From Sphingobacterium griseoflavum (GTDB lineage Bacteria > Bacteroidota > Bacteroidia > Sphingobacteriales > Sphingobacteriaceae): DNA of 64,000 nucleotides. Location of the stretch: contig NZ_BNAF01000017.1 in NCBI RefSeq assembly GCF_014653155.1, forward strand, positions 19,500 to 83,499, written 5' to 3'. The notes under the pieces are model-generated. The model saw only the letters and a list, made by a program, of their open reading frames with translations, ran no database searches and had not been told where the DNA came from. A program made the position numbers and the translations under genes. Shown here in pieces: positions 7,755-16,831 of the stretch (position 1 is the first letter of the stretch; each line of letters begins with the position of its first letter).

Positions 7755-10493
7755 ATGGCAAAGATATGTTTGATCATACTATATTTCAGCCTCATACTAC
7801 ATGCTGCTTTCGCGCAGGAGGGGTGGCCCACCGTGACAAAAGAAATGAAACCTTGGACCCGATGGTGGTGGATGGGATCAGCCGTGGACAAGCCCAACTT
7901 GGCGCGCGAGCTGCAAAGCTTTGATGATGTCGGAATCGGTGGCGTCGAAGTGACGCCCATTTATGGCGCAAAGGGTTACGAATCGCGTAATATTCCTTTT
8001 CTATCCAGCAATTGGATGGATATGCTGGCATTTACTGTGGGTGAAGCGAACAGGTTGGGACTTGGAGTGGATATGAACCTAGGTACTGGCTGGCCATTCG
8101 GAGGACCGCAGGTGAGCGAAAAAGATGCGGCGACCAAGTTCTTCTTGGATACAATCAGTTTGAAAAGCGGTGATGAGCTACACTTTCCGCTGATACCAAA
8201 GGACGGCAAGCAGACTTTTGCTCAACTGCAAGCAATTCGTGCATTTACATCAAACGGTGAAGAGATGAATTTAGATCGATACATTGGAAAAAAAAAGGCG
8301 CAATGGTCTGCTGGTGAAGATGTATGCGTGATTGCGCTTTTTTCCGGTCGTACTAAACAAAAGGTGAAGCGCGCCGCTCCAGGCGGAGAAGGTTACACGC
8401 TCGATCATCTAGGCGCAACATCGGTGAATCACTATCTAGGCTCGTTTGCGCAAGCTTTCAAAGGCAGGCAAATCCCTATACACTCTTTCTTTAACGATAG
8501 CTATGAAGTGTATGGCGCAAATTGGACCGATAGTTTTTTGGAGGAATTCAGGAAGCGGAAAAATTATAAATTGGAAGATCGCCTTTTGGATTTTGCTGGT
8601 AAGGGAAACGATAAAGATCGGGAGGGACGTGTGAAGGCTGATTATCGTGAAGTTGTGAGTGCAGTACTGCGCGATAATTTTCTCTTACCCTTTACCAATT
8701 TCGCGCATCAGCAAGGGGCACTGTCCCGAAATCAGGCGCATGGTTCACCAGGAAACTTAATCGACCTGTATGCGAGTACAGATATTGCAGAATGTGAAAC
8801 ATTTGGTTCCAGCTTTTTCAATATTCCCCATTTACGGAGAGACTCCGCAGATATCCGCAATGTGGATCCTGATCCGATGATGTTTAAATTTGCTTCTTCT
8901 GCAACCCATACGCATGGGAAAAAATATACCTCATCGGAAACATTTACGTGGCTTACCGAGCACTTTAGAACATCCTTGTCGCAAACAAAGCCTGAAGTTG
9001 AGCAGCTCTTTCTGGCTGGAGTGAACCATGTTTTCTATCATGGCACAACCTATTCCCCAAAAGATATAGCTTTTCCCGGTTGGTTATTTTATGCATCCGT
9101 AAATTTTACGAGCCATAATCCCTTGTGGGCACATATGGATGGGTTGAACCGATACATTACGCGTGTACAATCTATCTTGCAATCCACGCAAGCTGATAAT
9201 GAGCTGCTGGTTTATTGGCCAATCTATGATATATGGCACGAAACGGATGGACCGTTTAAAACACTTAGTGTACACCACGTCGACCGATGGTTGCATCCCA
9301 CAGCATTCTATAAACAAAGTGTTGCCCTACAGCGGGCGGGATATAGTTTTGATTTTGTGACGGATGCTATTCTGGAACAATCGACCGTCCATCACGAAGG
9401 CGTGGTCACAGCAGCAAATGCACGGCCTTACAAAGCGGTGATCGTTCCGGAAAGCAACTATTTTTCGGAAAAAACTTTCGCGAAGCTGCTCGATCTGGCC
9501 AAAGAAGGGGCAACGGTCATATTTCAAGGCCTGCCCCAAGACGTTCCAGGCTTTCATCAGGTAGTCGAACGTCGTCGGCAATTAAGTGATCTTCGTGCCA
9601 CCTTAAAATTCTCGGCAGATGAAGAGAACCAATACACGACATATGGTAAAGGCAAAATCTATTTGACCAAAGATATGCACTCCGCGCTGGAAACGGAACA
9701 GATTTTCGCAGAGCGCATCGTGCGTTCCGGCCTGCAATTCAGTCGGCGTGTGGGACAAGAAAAAATATACTACTATTTTGTAAATCATAGTGATAAAATG
9801 ATTGATGATCTGTTTCGTTTAAATACATCGGCTGCAAGTTATACCCTGTTAGATCCACAGACGGGAAAAATATTTGAGCTGCCCACCCAAAAAGGCCACG
9901 TTCGGCTACAGATCCCGGCGGGCTATGCTTGGCTCGTCGCCCTATCTGACAAGCCTGTCGCTGCAACTACTTACCGGTACATCAATAAACAGACGGAGCT
10001 TCCCGTTTTTAATCAGCCTTGGAAAGTAACGTTTGTCGACGGAGGACCGATATTGCCGAAACCCCGGACATTAAAACAACTATCTTTTTGGACGGCTTGG
10101 AATGACGACGATGCAAGTCGGTTTTCAGGCATCGCTAACTACGAAACTACGATCCAATTGGATAAACAGCTTAACAAATCTTATCTACTGACTTTAGGCA
10201 CCGTCGGTGAAAGTGCGCGCGTTTTTGTGAACGATAAAGAAGTCGGTGTACTGTGGGCCCATCCATTTCAATTGGAAATTGGAGATGTCCTACAGCAGGG
10301 GAGAAATACGATCCGGATCGAAGTCGCCAACCTAATGGCTAATCGCGTTCGTGATTTAGACAAGCGAAAGATTTCTTGGCGCAATTACCATGAAATAAAT
10401 TTCGTTAACATCGACTACAAAACCTTCGATGCTAGCTCTTGGCAAATGATGGATAGCGGTCTGGAAGGCCCCGTGAAGCTCTTCCTTTATTAA
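7755..10493 (+). CDS. GH106-type alpha-L-rhamnosidase
   Basis: A 912-residue secreted enzyme with a signal peptide ending AFAQ (about residue 21). The N-terminal sequence (KPWTRWWWMGSAVDK, then GGVEVTPIYGAKGYE and MNLGTGWPFGGPQVS) is characteristic of GH106 alpha-L-rhamnosidases. The C-terminal approximately 130 residues resemble a galactose-binding-like beta-sandwich, with FVNDKEVGVLWAHPF and IRIEVANLMANRVRD. It should cut terminal alpha-L-rhamnose from RG-I or RG-II fragments; the exact linkage cannot be read. It is the last gene of the first operon and is followed at once by a hairpin terminator. Placement next to rhaM supports the rhamnose assignment. Confidence 0.9.
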   Translation: MAKICLIILYFSLILHAAFAQEGWPTVTKEMKPWTRWWWMGSAVDKPNLARELQSFDDVGIGGVEVTPIYGAKGYESRNIPFLSSNWMDMLAFTVGEANRLGLGVDMNLGTGWPFGGPQVSEKDAATKFFLDTISLKSGDELHFPLIPKDGKQTFAQLQAIRAFTSNGEEMNLDRYIGKKKAQWSAGEDVCVIALFSGRTKQKVKRAAPGGEGYTLDHLGATSVNHYLGSFAQAFKGRQIPIHSFFNDSYEVYGANWTDSFLEEFRKRKNYKLEDRLLDFAGKGNDKDREGRVKADYREVVSAVLRDNFLLPFTNFAHQQGALSRNQAHGSPGNLIDLYASTDIAECETFGSSFFNIPHLRRDSADIRNVDPDPMMFKFASSATHTHGKKYTSSETFTWLTEHFRTSLSQTKPEVEQLFLAGVNHVFYHGTTYSPKDIAFPGWLFYASVNFTSHNPLWAHMDGLNRYITRVQSILQSTQADNELLVYWPIYDIWHETDGPFKTLSVHHVDRWLHPTAFYKQSVALQRAGYSFDFVTDAILEQSTVHHEGVVTAANARPYKAVIVPESNYFSEKTFAKLLDLAKEGATVIFQGLPQDVPGFHQVVERRRQLSDLRATLKFSADEENQYTTYGKGKIYLTKDMHSALETEQIFAERIVRSGLQFSRRVGQEKIYYYFVNHSDKMIDDLFRLNTSAASYTLLDPQTGKIFELPTQKGHVRLQIPAGYAWLVALSDKPVAATTYRYINKQTELPVFNQPWKVTFVDGGPILPKPRTLKQLSFWTAWNDDDASRFSGIANYETTIQLDKQLNKSYLLTLGTVGESARVFVNDKEVGVLWAHPFQLEIGDVLQQGRNTIRIEVANLMANRVRDLDKRKISWRNYHEINFVNIDYKTFDASSWQMMDSGLEGPVKLFLY

Positions 10494-10516
10494 TTGCCAC
10501 CCATAAAAAGAAACGC

Positions 10517-10546
10517 GGCTGTTCATGCAGAGGACAGCCATTTTTT
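10517..10546 (+). terminator. Rho-independent terminator after the first pectin operon
   Basis: The arms GGCTGTTC and GGACAGCC (one G-U pair) enclose a 7-nt loop and are followed by six T residues. It lies 23 nt after the rhamnosidase stop and separates that operon from susC1. Confidence 0.8.
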
Positions 10547-10621
10547 GCTTTTCCATTTTCCTGACTTTGTTCAAACGGTGAAAAAAAGGTAGCTGTATAC
10601 GTAACTTTTCTAATGGAATCC

Positions 10622-10662
10622 ATGTAGGCGCAGGACAGTTGTTACAGATGAACTACCTACAT
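10622..10662. repeat. Inverted repeat upstream of susC1
   Basis: ATGTAGG at 10622-10628 and CCTACAT at 10656-10662 are perfect 7-bp arms with a 27-bp spacer. They end 49 nt before the susC1 start chosen here. It may be an operator or a long-loop leader hairpin; sequence alone cannot decide. Confidence 0.35.
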
Positions 10663-10711
10663 TGTGGCTGATAACCAGATAAATCTATACATCATACAAA
10701 ACGTTAAGACT

Positions 10712-13700
10712 ATGAAAACAACGATGCTGTTTCGTTTTCTATTAACAGTTCTACTCGGCTTTGGCTACGAAGCTTTTGCACAAGAATTATGGAAAGGAAA
10801 CGTAATGGATGCTATGCAGAAACCTATCGCGGGCGTCTCGGTAACCGTCAAAGGAGATGCGAATAGGTCTGTTTCCTCCGATGTGCGTGGAGCTTTCGAA
10901 ATATCCGCACAGAAAGGTGAGATATTGCAGTTCTCCTCTGTCGAATATGAAAGCCAGGAAGTCCAACTCGGCGACGTCAAGCCGCTTACGATCACGCTGA
11001 AAAGCAAGGAGGAGCTGATGGAAGAAGTGGTGGTAATTGGATATGGCACGCAAAGGCGTTCCAATGTCATTGCACCAATTTCCAAATTTAACGCTGAGGG
11101 GCTACAGGAACGGCCGGTGATCCGTGTCGATCAGGCTTTGGTGGGACAGATGTCGGGAGTGCGTGTCAAGCAGACAACGGGTATTCCAGGAAAAGGACTT
11201 AGTGTGCAGGTTCGGGGATCGGGTTCAATCACCGCCGGTAGCGAACCACTGTACGTTATCGATGGATTCCCATTAACGGTTTCCTCGCCCAATGGTTCCG
11301 GGAACTACGCGGCCGGAAATCCACTTGATAATATTAACCCTAATGATATCGAATCTATTGAAGTCTTGAAAGATGCCTCCTCTGCAGCTATCTATGGATC
11401 AAGAGCGGCTAACGGGGTCGTACTTGTCACTACAAAGCGAGGGAAAACCGGACAGTCGAAATTGACCTTCAATACCTATTTGGGTGCGTCGGAAGCGTAC
11501 AAAAAATTGGATATGTTAAACGGTGAAGAATGGATCGACCGTGCCATAGAGATGATTAATGCACAATGGGCAGCGTCCGGTAGCGACCGTACGGCAAGCC
11601 AAACAACCGAACAGCGACGGGCTATTTTGGGCTTGTCTCCCGGAACGGTCAATCCGTCGTTTATGTACGATGATCGCTGGTTGCAAGCCGGCTATCCCGG
11701 TCTTTATTTGATGAATTGGCAAGACGAGGCCTATAGAAAAGGCTTGGTGCAAAATTATCAGTTGGCCGCATCAGGAGGAACCGATTTTGTAAACTATTAT
11801 ATTTCCGGGAACTACATGGATCAAAAGGGGATTGTACAGGGCTTAGACTATAAAAACTATGCGCTGCGTGCAAACGTTGATGTCAAGCCCACTAAAAAAT
11901 TGGCTTTCGGGCTAAATTTGGCACCTACCTATTCCTTGGCCAACGACCCCGGAGTGGAAGGTAAGGATAACATCATGCATCAAATCTACTCGATGTCGCC
12001 GGTACAAGATCATCCGGTGGGTATGGTTAACGTCTTTGAAAACGAAAAATACCCGTGGAGCGTCTCTACCAATGATCCTATTGCGAAGCTGAATAACTAT
12101 GTCGGTGAAAGTAAGATCGCGCGGGTGCTGGCGAGTATGTATGGCCAATACCAAGTTTTGGATGGATTGACGTTTAAGACGACCTTGAATATCGACCATA
12201 CGGACCGACAGGCAGCAAGTTTTGTGCCTTATACCGTATCCGGGACCTTGGCAAGCCGTATCAATAACCCGAATCTTGCAACCTCTGGATCGGCTAATAG
12301 TTATCGTCGTCAAACCATCGTTAACGAGAATACTTTACATTATGATGCGAATATAGAAAAGCACAATATCAGCACCTTATTGGGACATGCATACAATTAT
12401 GATCGCTTGGATAACTCGTCGATCAGTTCTCGTGGCGGATACACAAACAGTTCTATACGCACCCTTAATGCTGCCGTCAATACAGTCGCTTCTACCAACG
12501 CAAGTAAAAACCTGATGCTTTCCTATTTTGGCCGTCTGCAATATGCGTATGATAACAAGTACCTGTTTTCTGCGAGTTTACGGCGCGATGGTTCATCCCG
12601 CTTCGGAGCTAATACCAAATGGGGCTGGTTTCCGTCGGTGTCTGCTGGGTGGCGCCTATCCGATGAGGCTTTTTTGCATTCGCTCACCCTCTTGAATGAT
12701 TTAAAGATTCGGGGAAGCTACGGGGAGTCGGGGAACAACAGCATCGGTGATTACAGCGGCATATCGGTGTTGGATTTTTACAATTATACGTTTAATGGGG
12801 CGGTCGTGCCCGGCCAAGCCCCCGCCAACATCATTAACCCAAACCTCACTTGGGAGAAATCTCGTACGTTTGACCTGGGAGTAGATTTTGCGATCTTCCA
12901 TTCACGTCTTTCCGGATCGTTTGATTGGTATAAACGCACCAGCAGCAGTCTATTGCTGAATGTCCCGGCGATGTTTGCCACTGGATTTTCTAATTATTTG
13001 GATAACGCGGGTGAGGTCAAGAGCCGCGGCTGGGATTTGGAGTTGACCTCCCGCAATCTTGTGGGATCCAATTTCACTTGGTCGACCTCGTTCAACCTCA
13101 GTAATAACAGCAACAAAATCACAAAATTGATTGGAAACCAACAACAGATTCTGATTCCGTCTTCCTTTGATGTCGAGCACAGTATCCTTCGCGTAGGCGA
13201 ACCAATGTATTCGATTTATGTCGTGCAACAGGATGGAATACTAAGCCAGCAGGACATCAATAGCGGTGCGGCTCTGTTCGGTAACCAAGTCGCGGGAGAT
13301 CCACGTTATGTGGACGCAAACGGTGACGGAGTAATTGATGCGAATGACCGGGTGATTGTTGGGCATCCCAATCCGGATTATGTGTGGGGTATCACGAATG
13401 ATTTCCGTTATAAGAATTTTGACCTAAGTATATTGTTCCAAGGGCAACAGGGTGGGCATATCTATTCCTTGCTAGGGCGCGCATTGGGAAGAACGGGGCA
13501 AGGGTCTACCGACAATGCACTCGGTTTTTACCGGGATCGTTGGCGTTCCGAGGAAGATCCCGGGGATGGCCGAATCGGTAAGGCTTATTCCACATTCGGC
13601 CGTATAAAAAATACCGATTGGTTATATGCTTCCGATTATTGGCGCTTGCGTAATGTGACTTTCGGCTATAATTTCCAAAATTTGCGACTTGGAGGTAACG

Positions 13701-13891
13701 CAAAACTGCATAATGGACGGCTCTATGTGACCTTGGAAAACTTTTTCGGACAGGACAAATATGATGGCGGCGTTAACCCTGAGGCGGCGAACACAAACCT
13801 TAGCGGAAGCAGTAGCTATCCCGAGGCAGGAGATTATGGTGGACTCGCTCTTCCGAAAACAATCACTTTTGGTATTAACTTGACATTCTAA
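10712..13891 (+). CDS. SusC-like TonB-dependent outer-membrane transporter 1
   Basis: A TonB-dependent receptor of the SusC/RagA family, 1059 residues from the start chosen here. It imports oligosaccharides across the outer membrane with its SusD partner. An ATG lies in frame 48 nt upstream (10664), but only the start at 10712 puts a clean signal peptide (MKTTMLFRF to AFAQ) at the N-terminus. A carboxypeptidase-regulatory-like domain follows (residues about 25-100). Then comes the plug, with VVVIGYGTQRRSNV and the SusC hallmark SSAAIYGSRAANGVVLVTTK, and the beta-barrel ending in a C-terminal Phe (INLTF). It is 4 nt from its susD. The ligand is inferred to be an RG-I fragment from context only. 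Confidence 0.93.
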   Translation: MKTTMLFRFLLTVLLGFGYEAFAQELWKGNVMDAMQKPIAGVSVTVKGDANRSVSSDVRGAFEISAQKGEILQFSSVEYESQEVQLGDVKPLTITLKSKEELMEEVVVIGYGTQRRSNVIAPISKFNAEGLQERPVIRVDQALVGQMSGVRVKQTTGIPGKGLSVQVRGSGSITAGSEPLYVIDGFPLTVSSPNGSGNYAAGNPLDNINPNDIESIEVLKDASSAAIYGSRAANGVVLVTTKRGKTGQSKLTFNTYLGASEAYKKLDMLNGEEWIDRAIEMINAQWAASGSDRTASQTTEQRRAILGLSPGTVNPSFMYDDRWLQAGYPGLYLMNWQDEAYRKGLVQNYQLAASGGTDFVNYYISGNYMDQKGIVQGLDYKNYALRANVDVKPTKKLAFGLNLAPTYSLANDPGVEGKDNIMHQIYSMSPVQDHPVGMVNVFENEKYPWSVSTNDPIAKLNNYVGESKIARVLASMYGQYQVLDGLTFKTTLNIDHTDRQAASFVPYTVSGTLASRINNPNLATSGSANSYRRQTIVNENTLHYDANIEKHNISTLLGHAYNYDRLDNSSISSRGGYTNSSIRTLNAAVNTVASTNASKNLMLSYFGRLQYAYDNKYLFSASLRRDGSSRFGANTKWGWFPSVSAGWRLSDEAFLHSLTLLNDLKIRGSYGESGNNSIGDYSGISVLDFYNYTFNGAVVPGQAPANIINPNLTWEKSRTFDLGVDFAIFHSRLSGSFDWYKRTSSSLLLNVPAMFATGFSNYLDNAGEVKSRGWDLELTSRNLVGSNFTWSTSFNLSNNSNKITKLIGNQQQILIPSSFDVEHSILRVGEPMYSIYVVQQDGILSQQDINSGAALFGNQVAGDPRYVDANGDGVIDANDRVIVGHPNPDYVWGITNDFRYKNFDLSILFQGQQGGHIYSLLGRALGRTGQGSTDNALGFYRDRWRSEEDPGDGRIGKAYSTFGRIKNTDWLYASDYWRLRNVTFGYNFQNLRLGGNAKLHNGRLYVTLENFFGQDKYDGGVNPEAANTNLSGSSSYPEAGDYGGLALPKTITFGINLTF

Positions 13892-13895
13892 GACA

Positions 13896-15404
13896 ATGAG
13901 AAAGATACTTTATACAGCATTTTGTTGCGTATTGCTGACTTCCTGTGACATGGATTTGGGACAGCAACCTCTATCCCAAGGAACTTCAGAAACCTATTTT
14001 CAGACGGTAAACGATTTTAACCAAGGTCTTACAGCCATTTACAGTGCGGCACGTACTTATCCAGACCGCCTGCTTAACCTGTCAGAAACACGTTCAGACA
14101 ATCTATACGCGGTTTCCGATGGAGGGGTTCGCGATTGGGAAGGCATCAACAGCTTCCACAGAAACATCGACGCCAACCCATATGTGGTGGAAGCGTGGCA
14201 GGGCAATTATATCGGCGTCTTTCGTGCCAACAATTATCTAGAGCAGCTCGCGACAAAAGGGGAAAATGTGGTGACGGATGCCGTGCTTCGACGCAGGATG
14301 GAGGCGGAGGCGCGCTTCCTAAGGGCATTCTTCTATTTTGACCTCGTCCGTTATTTTGGACAGGTACCACTTATTGATCGGGTGGTGTCCGATGCGGAAG
14401 CCAAAACCATCGGGCGCAGTCCCGTGGCAGAAATTTGTAATTTTATCGAACAGGATCTCCAATTTGCCATCGACAATCTGCCAAAGCCAAGTGCCTATCT
14501 TCCGGCAGAGCGCGGTCGTGTGAATACCTATGCAGCAAAAATGCTGTTAGGTTTACTGTATATGAGTAAGTCAGGACCTACCTTAAATGTAGATGGGATC
14601 GGCCAAAATAGCAACGAATGGTCAAAAGCGGTAAGTCAATTCAATGATATTATAGCCAGCAATGAGTTTGGTAGCTTAACAAGCTACGCGGCTATCTTTG
14701 ATTATGCTAACGAGCGAAATAGTGAAGTGATCTTTAATATTGAGTATGCAAGTGGAGGGAACCCGATTGTAGGCGCTACGTTTCCGTGGGTGCTCGTTCC
14801 AGATACGTATTTTCAATCGCTCGGATTCTCCGCTCAAGGCGGGCTCACTATTCGCCCGGTTTCCGAGGACTTGGTACATAAGTATGCCAGCGCTGATGTG
14901 CGTAAGTCGTTTGCCATTCAAAGCAGCTACGCCAACGGTCCGGTCGTAGAGAATCGCCCATTCATCAGGAAGTTCGTGGATATCACCAAGGTACCAACCA
15001 CAAGCCGACTGGATTGGCCGATTAACTTTATTGTATTTCGGTATACGGATCTCCTACTGTTGAAAGCGGAGTGTATACTAAATGGGGCGCCAGGCGATGC
15101 GGCAACGGAAGTGGATGCGGTGGTCAATGCCGTTCGTAGCCGTGCGGGCTATACCGAACCATTGTCCGGCGTTACAAAAATGCAATTGCTGGAAGAACGT
15201 CGCCGCGAGTTTATTGGCGAGGGAACGCGATGGTTTGATCTGATCCGGTCAGGTATAGTGGAAAACACCCTGAAAAACTGGATACAGAAAGAGGATACTG
15301 GTGGACAGATGGAAGACTTTGTGGTAGATTATGTTCTTTATCCTGTTCCGCAGTCGGAATTGAACAAAAGCCCCGGGCTCTACGAACAAAATAAAGGATA
15401 TTAG
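13896..15404 (+). CDS. SusD/RagB-like surface glycan-binding lipoprotein 1
   Basis: A 502-residue SusD/RagB family lipoprotein with lipobox LLTSC (Cys17). It forms the lid of the SusC transporter and binds oligosaccharide at the cell surface. TPR-like helices are seen in the middle (EARFLRAFFYFDLVRYFGQVPL), and the C-terminal part has the family signatures LLLLKAECILN and ERRREFIGEGTRWFDLIR. It is separated by 4 nt from susC1 and followed by a strong terminator, so the pair forms its own transcript. It has no close resemblance to the other two SusD proteins of the window beyond the family signature, which suggests a different ligand. Confidence 0.93.
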   Translation: MRKILYTAFCCVLLTSCDMDLGQQPLSQGTSETYFQTVNDFNQGLTAIYSAARTYPDRLLNLSETRSDNLYAVSDGGVRDWEGINSFHRNIDANPYVVEAWQGNYIGVFRANNYLEQLATKGENVVTDAVLRRRMEAEARFLRAFFYFDLVRYFGQVPLIDRVVSDAEAKTIGRSPVAEICNFIEQDLQFAIDNLPKPSAYLPAERGRVNTYAAKMLLGLLYMSKSGPTLNVDGIGQNSNEWSKAVSQFNDIIASNEFGSLTSYAAIFDYANERNSEVIFNIEYASGGNPIVGATFPWVLVPDTYFQSLGFSAQGGLTIRPVSEDLVHKYASADVRKSFAIQSSYANGPVVENRPFIRKFVDITKVPTTSRLDWPINFIVFRYTDLLLLKAECILNGAPGDAATEVDAVVNAVRSRAGYTEPLSGVTKMQLLEERRREFIGEGTRWFDLIRSGIVENTLKNWIQKEDTGGQMEDFVVDYVLYPVPQSELNKSPGLYEQNKGY

Positions 15405-15419
15405 TAAGCGGTTTGATCG

Positions 15420-15465
15420 ACAACACCGTACGGGCATGGCCACCTATCTTTGTACGGTGTTGTTT
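15420..15465 (+). terminator. Strong terminator after susC1-susD1
   Basis: Twelve-base perfect arms (ACAACACCGTAC at 15420-15431 and GTACGGTGTTGT at 15452-15463) enclose a 20-nt loop and run into a TTT stretch. It begins 16 nt after the susD1 stop. It also shows that the long open frame beginning at 15450 is not the real start of the next gene. Confidence 0.85.
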
Positions 15466-15563
15466 CTAAATTAAGCGGCGTCCCGAAGAAATTACAGAAC
15501 GACAAAAATTGTATTTCTATTCAAAAAACCGTTTCTTTAACACATCACGTAGATGACGCAGCC

Positions 15564-16595
15564 ATGAACAACCAAGAATTCATTAAGAGTATCCAGATCA
15601 GTGACTTTTCTTCGACACCGAAATATCTGCAGTTGGCCGATGCTGTGATTGATGGCGTGAAGAACAGCCATTTGAGGCAGGGAGATATTTTACCGTCGAT
15701 AAATGAGCTCAGTGTGCATTTGGATATTTCGCGTGATACGGTCGAGAAGGGCTATAAGCATTTAAAAAGTTTGGATATCATCTCTTCCACGCCGGGTAAA
15801 GGTTATTTTGTAGCAAAGTCTGACGTGGTTAACAAACAAAAGATAGCCCTTTTCCTCAATAAGTTGAGTGCCCATAAAAAAATCGTGTACGACGCTTTTG
15901 CCCGCGAACTCGGTCTGGAAGCTTCCGTGGATCTCTTTGTTTACAATAGCGATATCTCCCATCTGCGCACGCTGTTGTTGAATTTAACAAAACAATACGA
16001 TCGATACGTTATTTTTCCACATTTTAAAGAAGGACGTGATCAAGCACCAGAGGTGCTGTCGCTGATTCCCAATGATAAGTTGATGCTGCTCGGCAAGATG
16101 GTGGAGGGCGTAGAAGGCGATTTTGATGCGGTGTATGAAAATTACGAAAAGGACATCTATGAGGCGCTGGAAAAAGCCTTAGACCCTTTGTCAAAATACC
16201 GGACGCTGAAGTTAGTATTCCCTGACAACAGCGATTATCCCAAAGCGATTATTAAGGGTTTTTATAAATTTTGCCAGCAATATGCATTTGATCATATATT
16301 GGTGGGAAATCTGGTGAAGGAGTCGCTAAAAAAGGGGGAATGTTACATCAACCTCGCGGAGCATGATTTAGTCCTGCTTCTCGAGAAATGCATCGCCAAA
16401 AATTTCCAGGTGGGCCGCGATGTAGGCATTATCTCCTACAATGAAACACCGTTGAAGAAATTTATTTTGAAAGGTATTACCACTATTTCTACAGATTTTG
16501 AGCTCATGGGCAGATATGCCGCTCAAATCATCAAAGCAAAAGAAACGAAGCAGCTTGAAGTACCCTTTTACATCAATATTCGGCCTTCTATTTAA
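15564..16595 (+). CDS. GntR-family regulator with periplasmic-binding-protein-like sensor domain
   Basis: A 343-residue one-component regulator. Residues about 18-78 form a GntR winged helix-turn-helix (YLQLADAVIDGV, LPSINELSVHLDISRDTVEKGY, STPGKGYFV). Residues about 85-340 resemble the LacI/periplasmic-binding-protein sugar-sensing fold, with DLVLLLEKCIAKNFQVGRDV and GIISYNETPLKKFILKGITT. The ATG at 15564 (MNNQEF) was chosen because domain homology begins right after it. The frame extends upstream to 15450, but that codon lies in the susD1 terminator. No signal peptide is present, so it is cytoplasmic. Position between susD1 and the next enzyme block suggests control of one or both by a pectin-derived sugar; the ligand is unknown. 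Confidence 0.88.
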   Translation: MNNQEFIKSIQISDFSSTPKYLQLADAVIDGVKNSHLRQGDILPSINELSVHLDISRDTVEKGYKHLKSLDIISSTPGKGYFVAKSDVVNKQKIALFLNKLSAHKKIVYDAFARELGLEASVDLFVYNSDISHLRTLLLNLTKQYDRYVIFPHFKEGRDQAPEVLSLIPNDKLMLLGKMVEGVEGDFDAVYENYEKDIYEALEKALDPLSKYRTLKLVFPDNSDYPKAIIKGFYKFCQQYAFDHILVGNLVKESLKKGECYINLAEHDLVLLLEKCIAKNFQVGRDVGIISYNETPLKKFILKGITTISTDFELMGRYAAQIIKAKETKQLEVPFYINIRPSI

Positions 16596-16762
16596 TTCTT
16601 CCTAAAACTTTTCAAGTCCCGATATTTTTCTTGCGTACCAAATCGTTTGGAACCCAAAGAGCCACAGCCAGCAAATTGTAAAAAAGCTGTTAGGTTGGTC
16701 GCCAACACGTTGAATAAGCTGCTTTTCTCCACAAATTATGTGCGTTTCAGGACAGCGCAGGA

Positions 16763-16770
16763 TACCTTTG
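16763..16770 (+). promoter_or_regulatory. Candidate -7 box upstream of the second enzyme operon
   Basis: TACCTTTG matches TAnnTTTG fully, 61 nt before the ATG at 16832. No convincing -33 TTG is present. It is the only full match I found in the 236-bp gap. Confidence 0.4.
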
Positions 16771-16831
16771 GTGCCTGTTTTTGATATCTTGTTGCCGTAA
16801 ACCTATAATGCTGACTGTAAAATAGTAAACC

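Noticed and set aside
15450..15563. N-terminal extension of the GntR regulator
   Set aside because: It starts inside the susD1 terminator and lacks homology; the ATG at 15564 fits the domain start.
16638..16650. Short palindrome CCAAA-TCG-TTTGG before the second enzyme operon
   Set aside because: Five-base arms in A/T-rich DNA are easily random, and I found no second copy near related genes.
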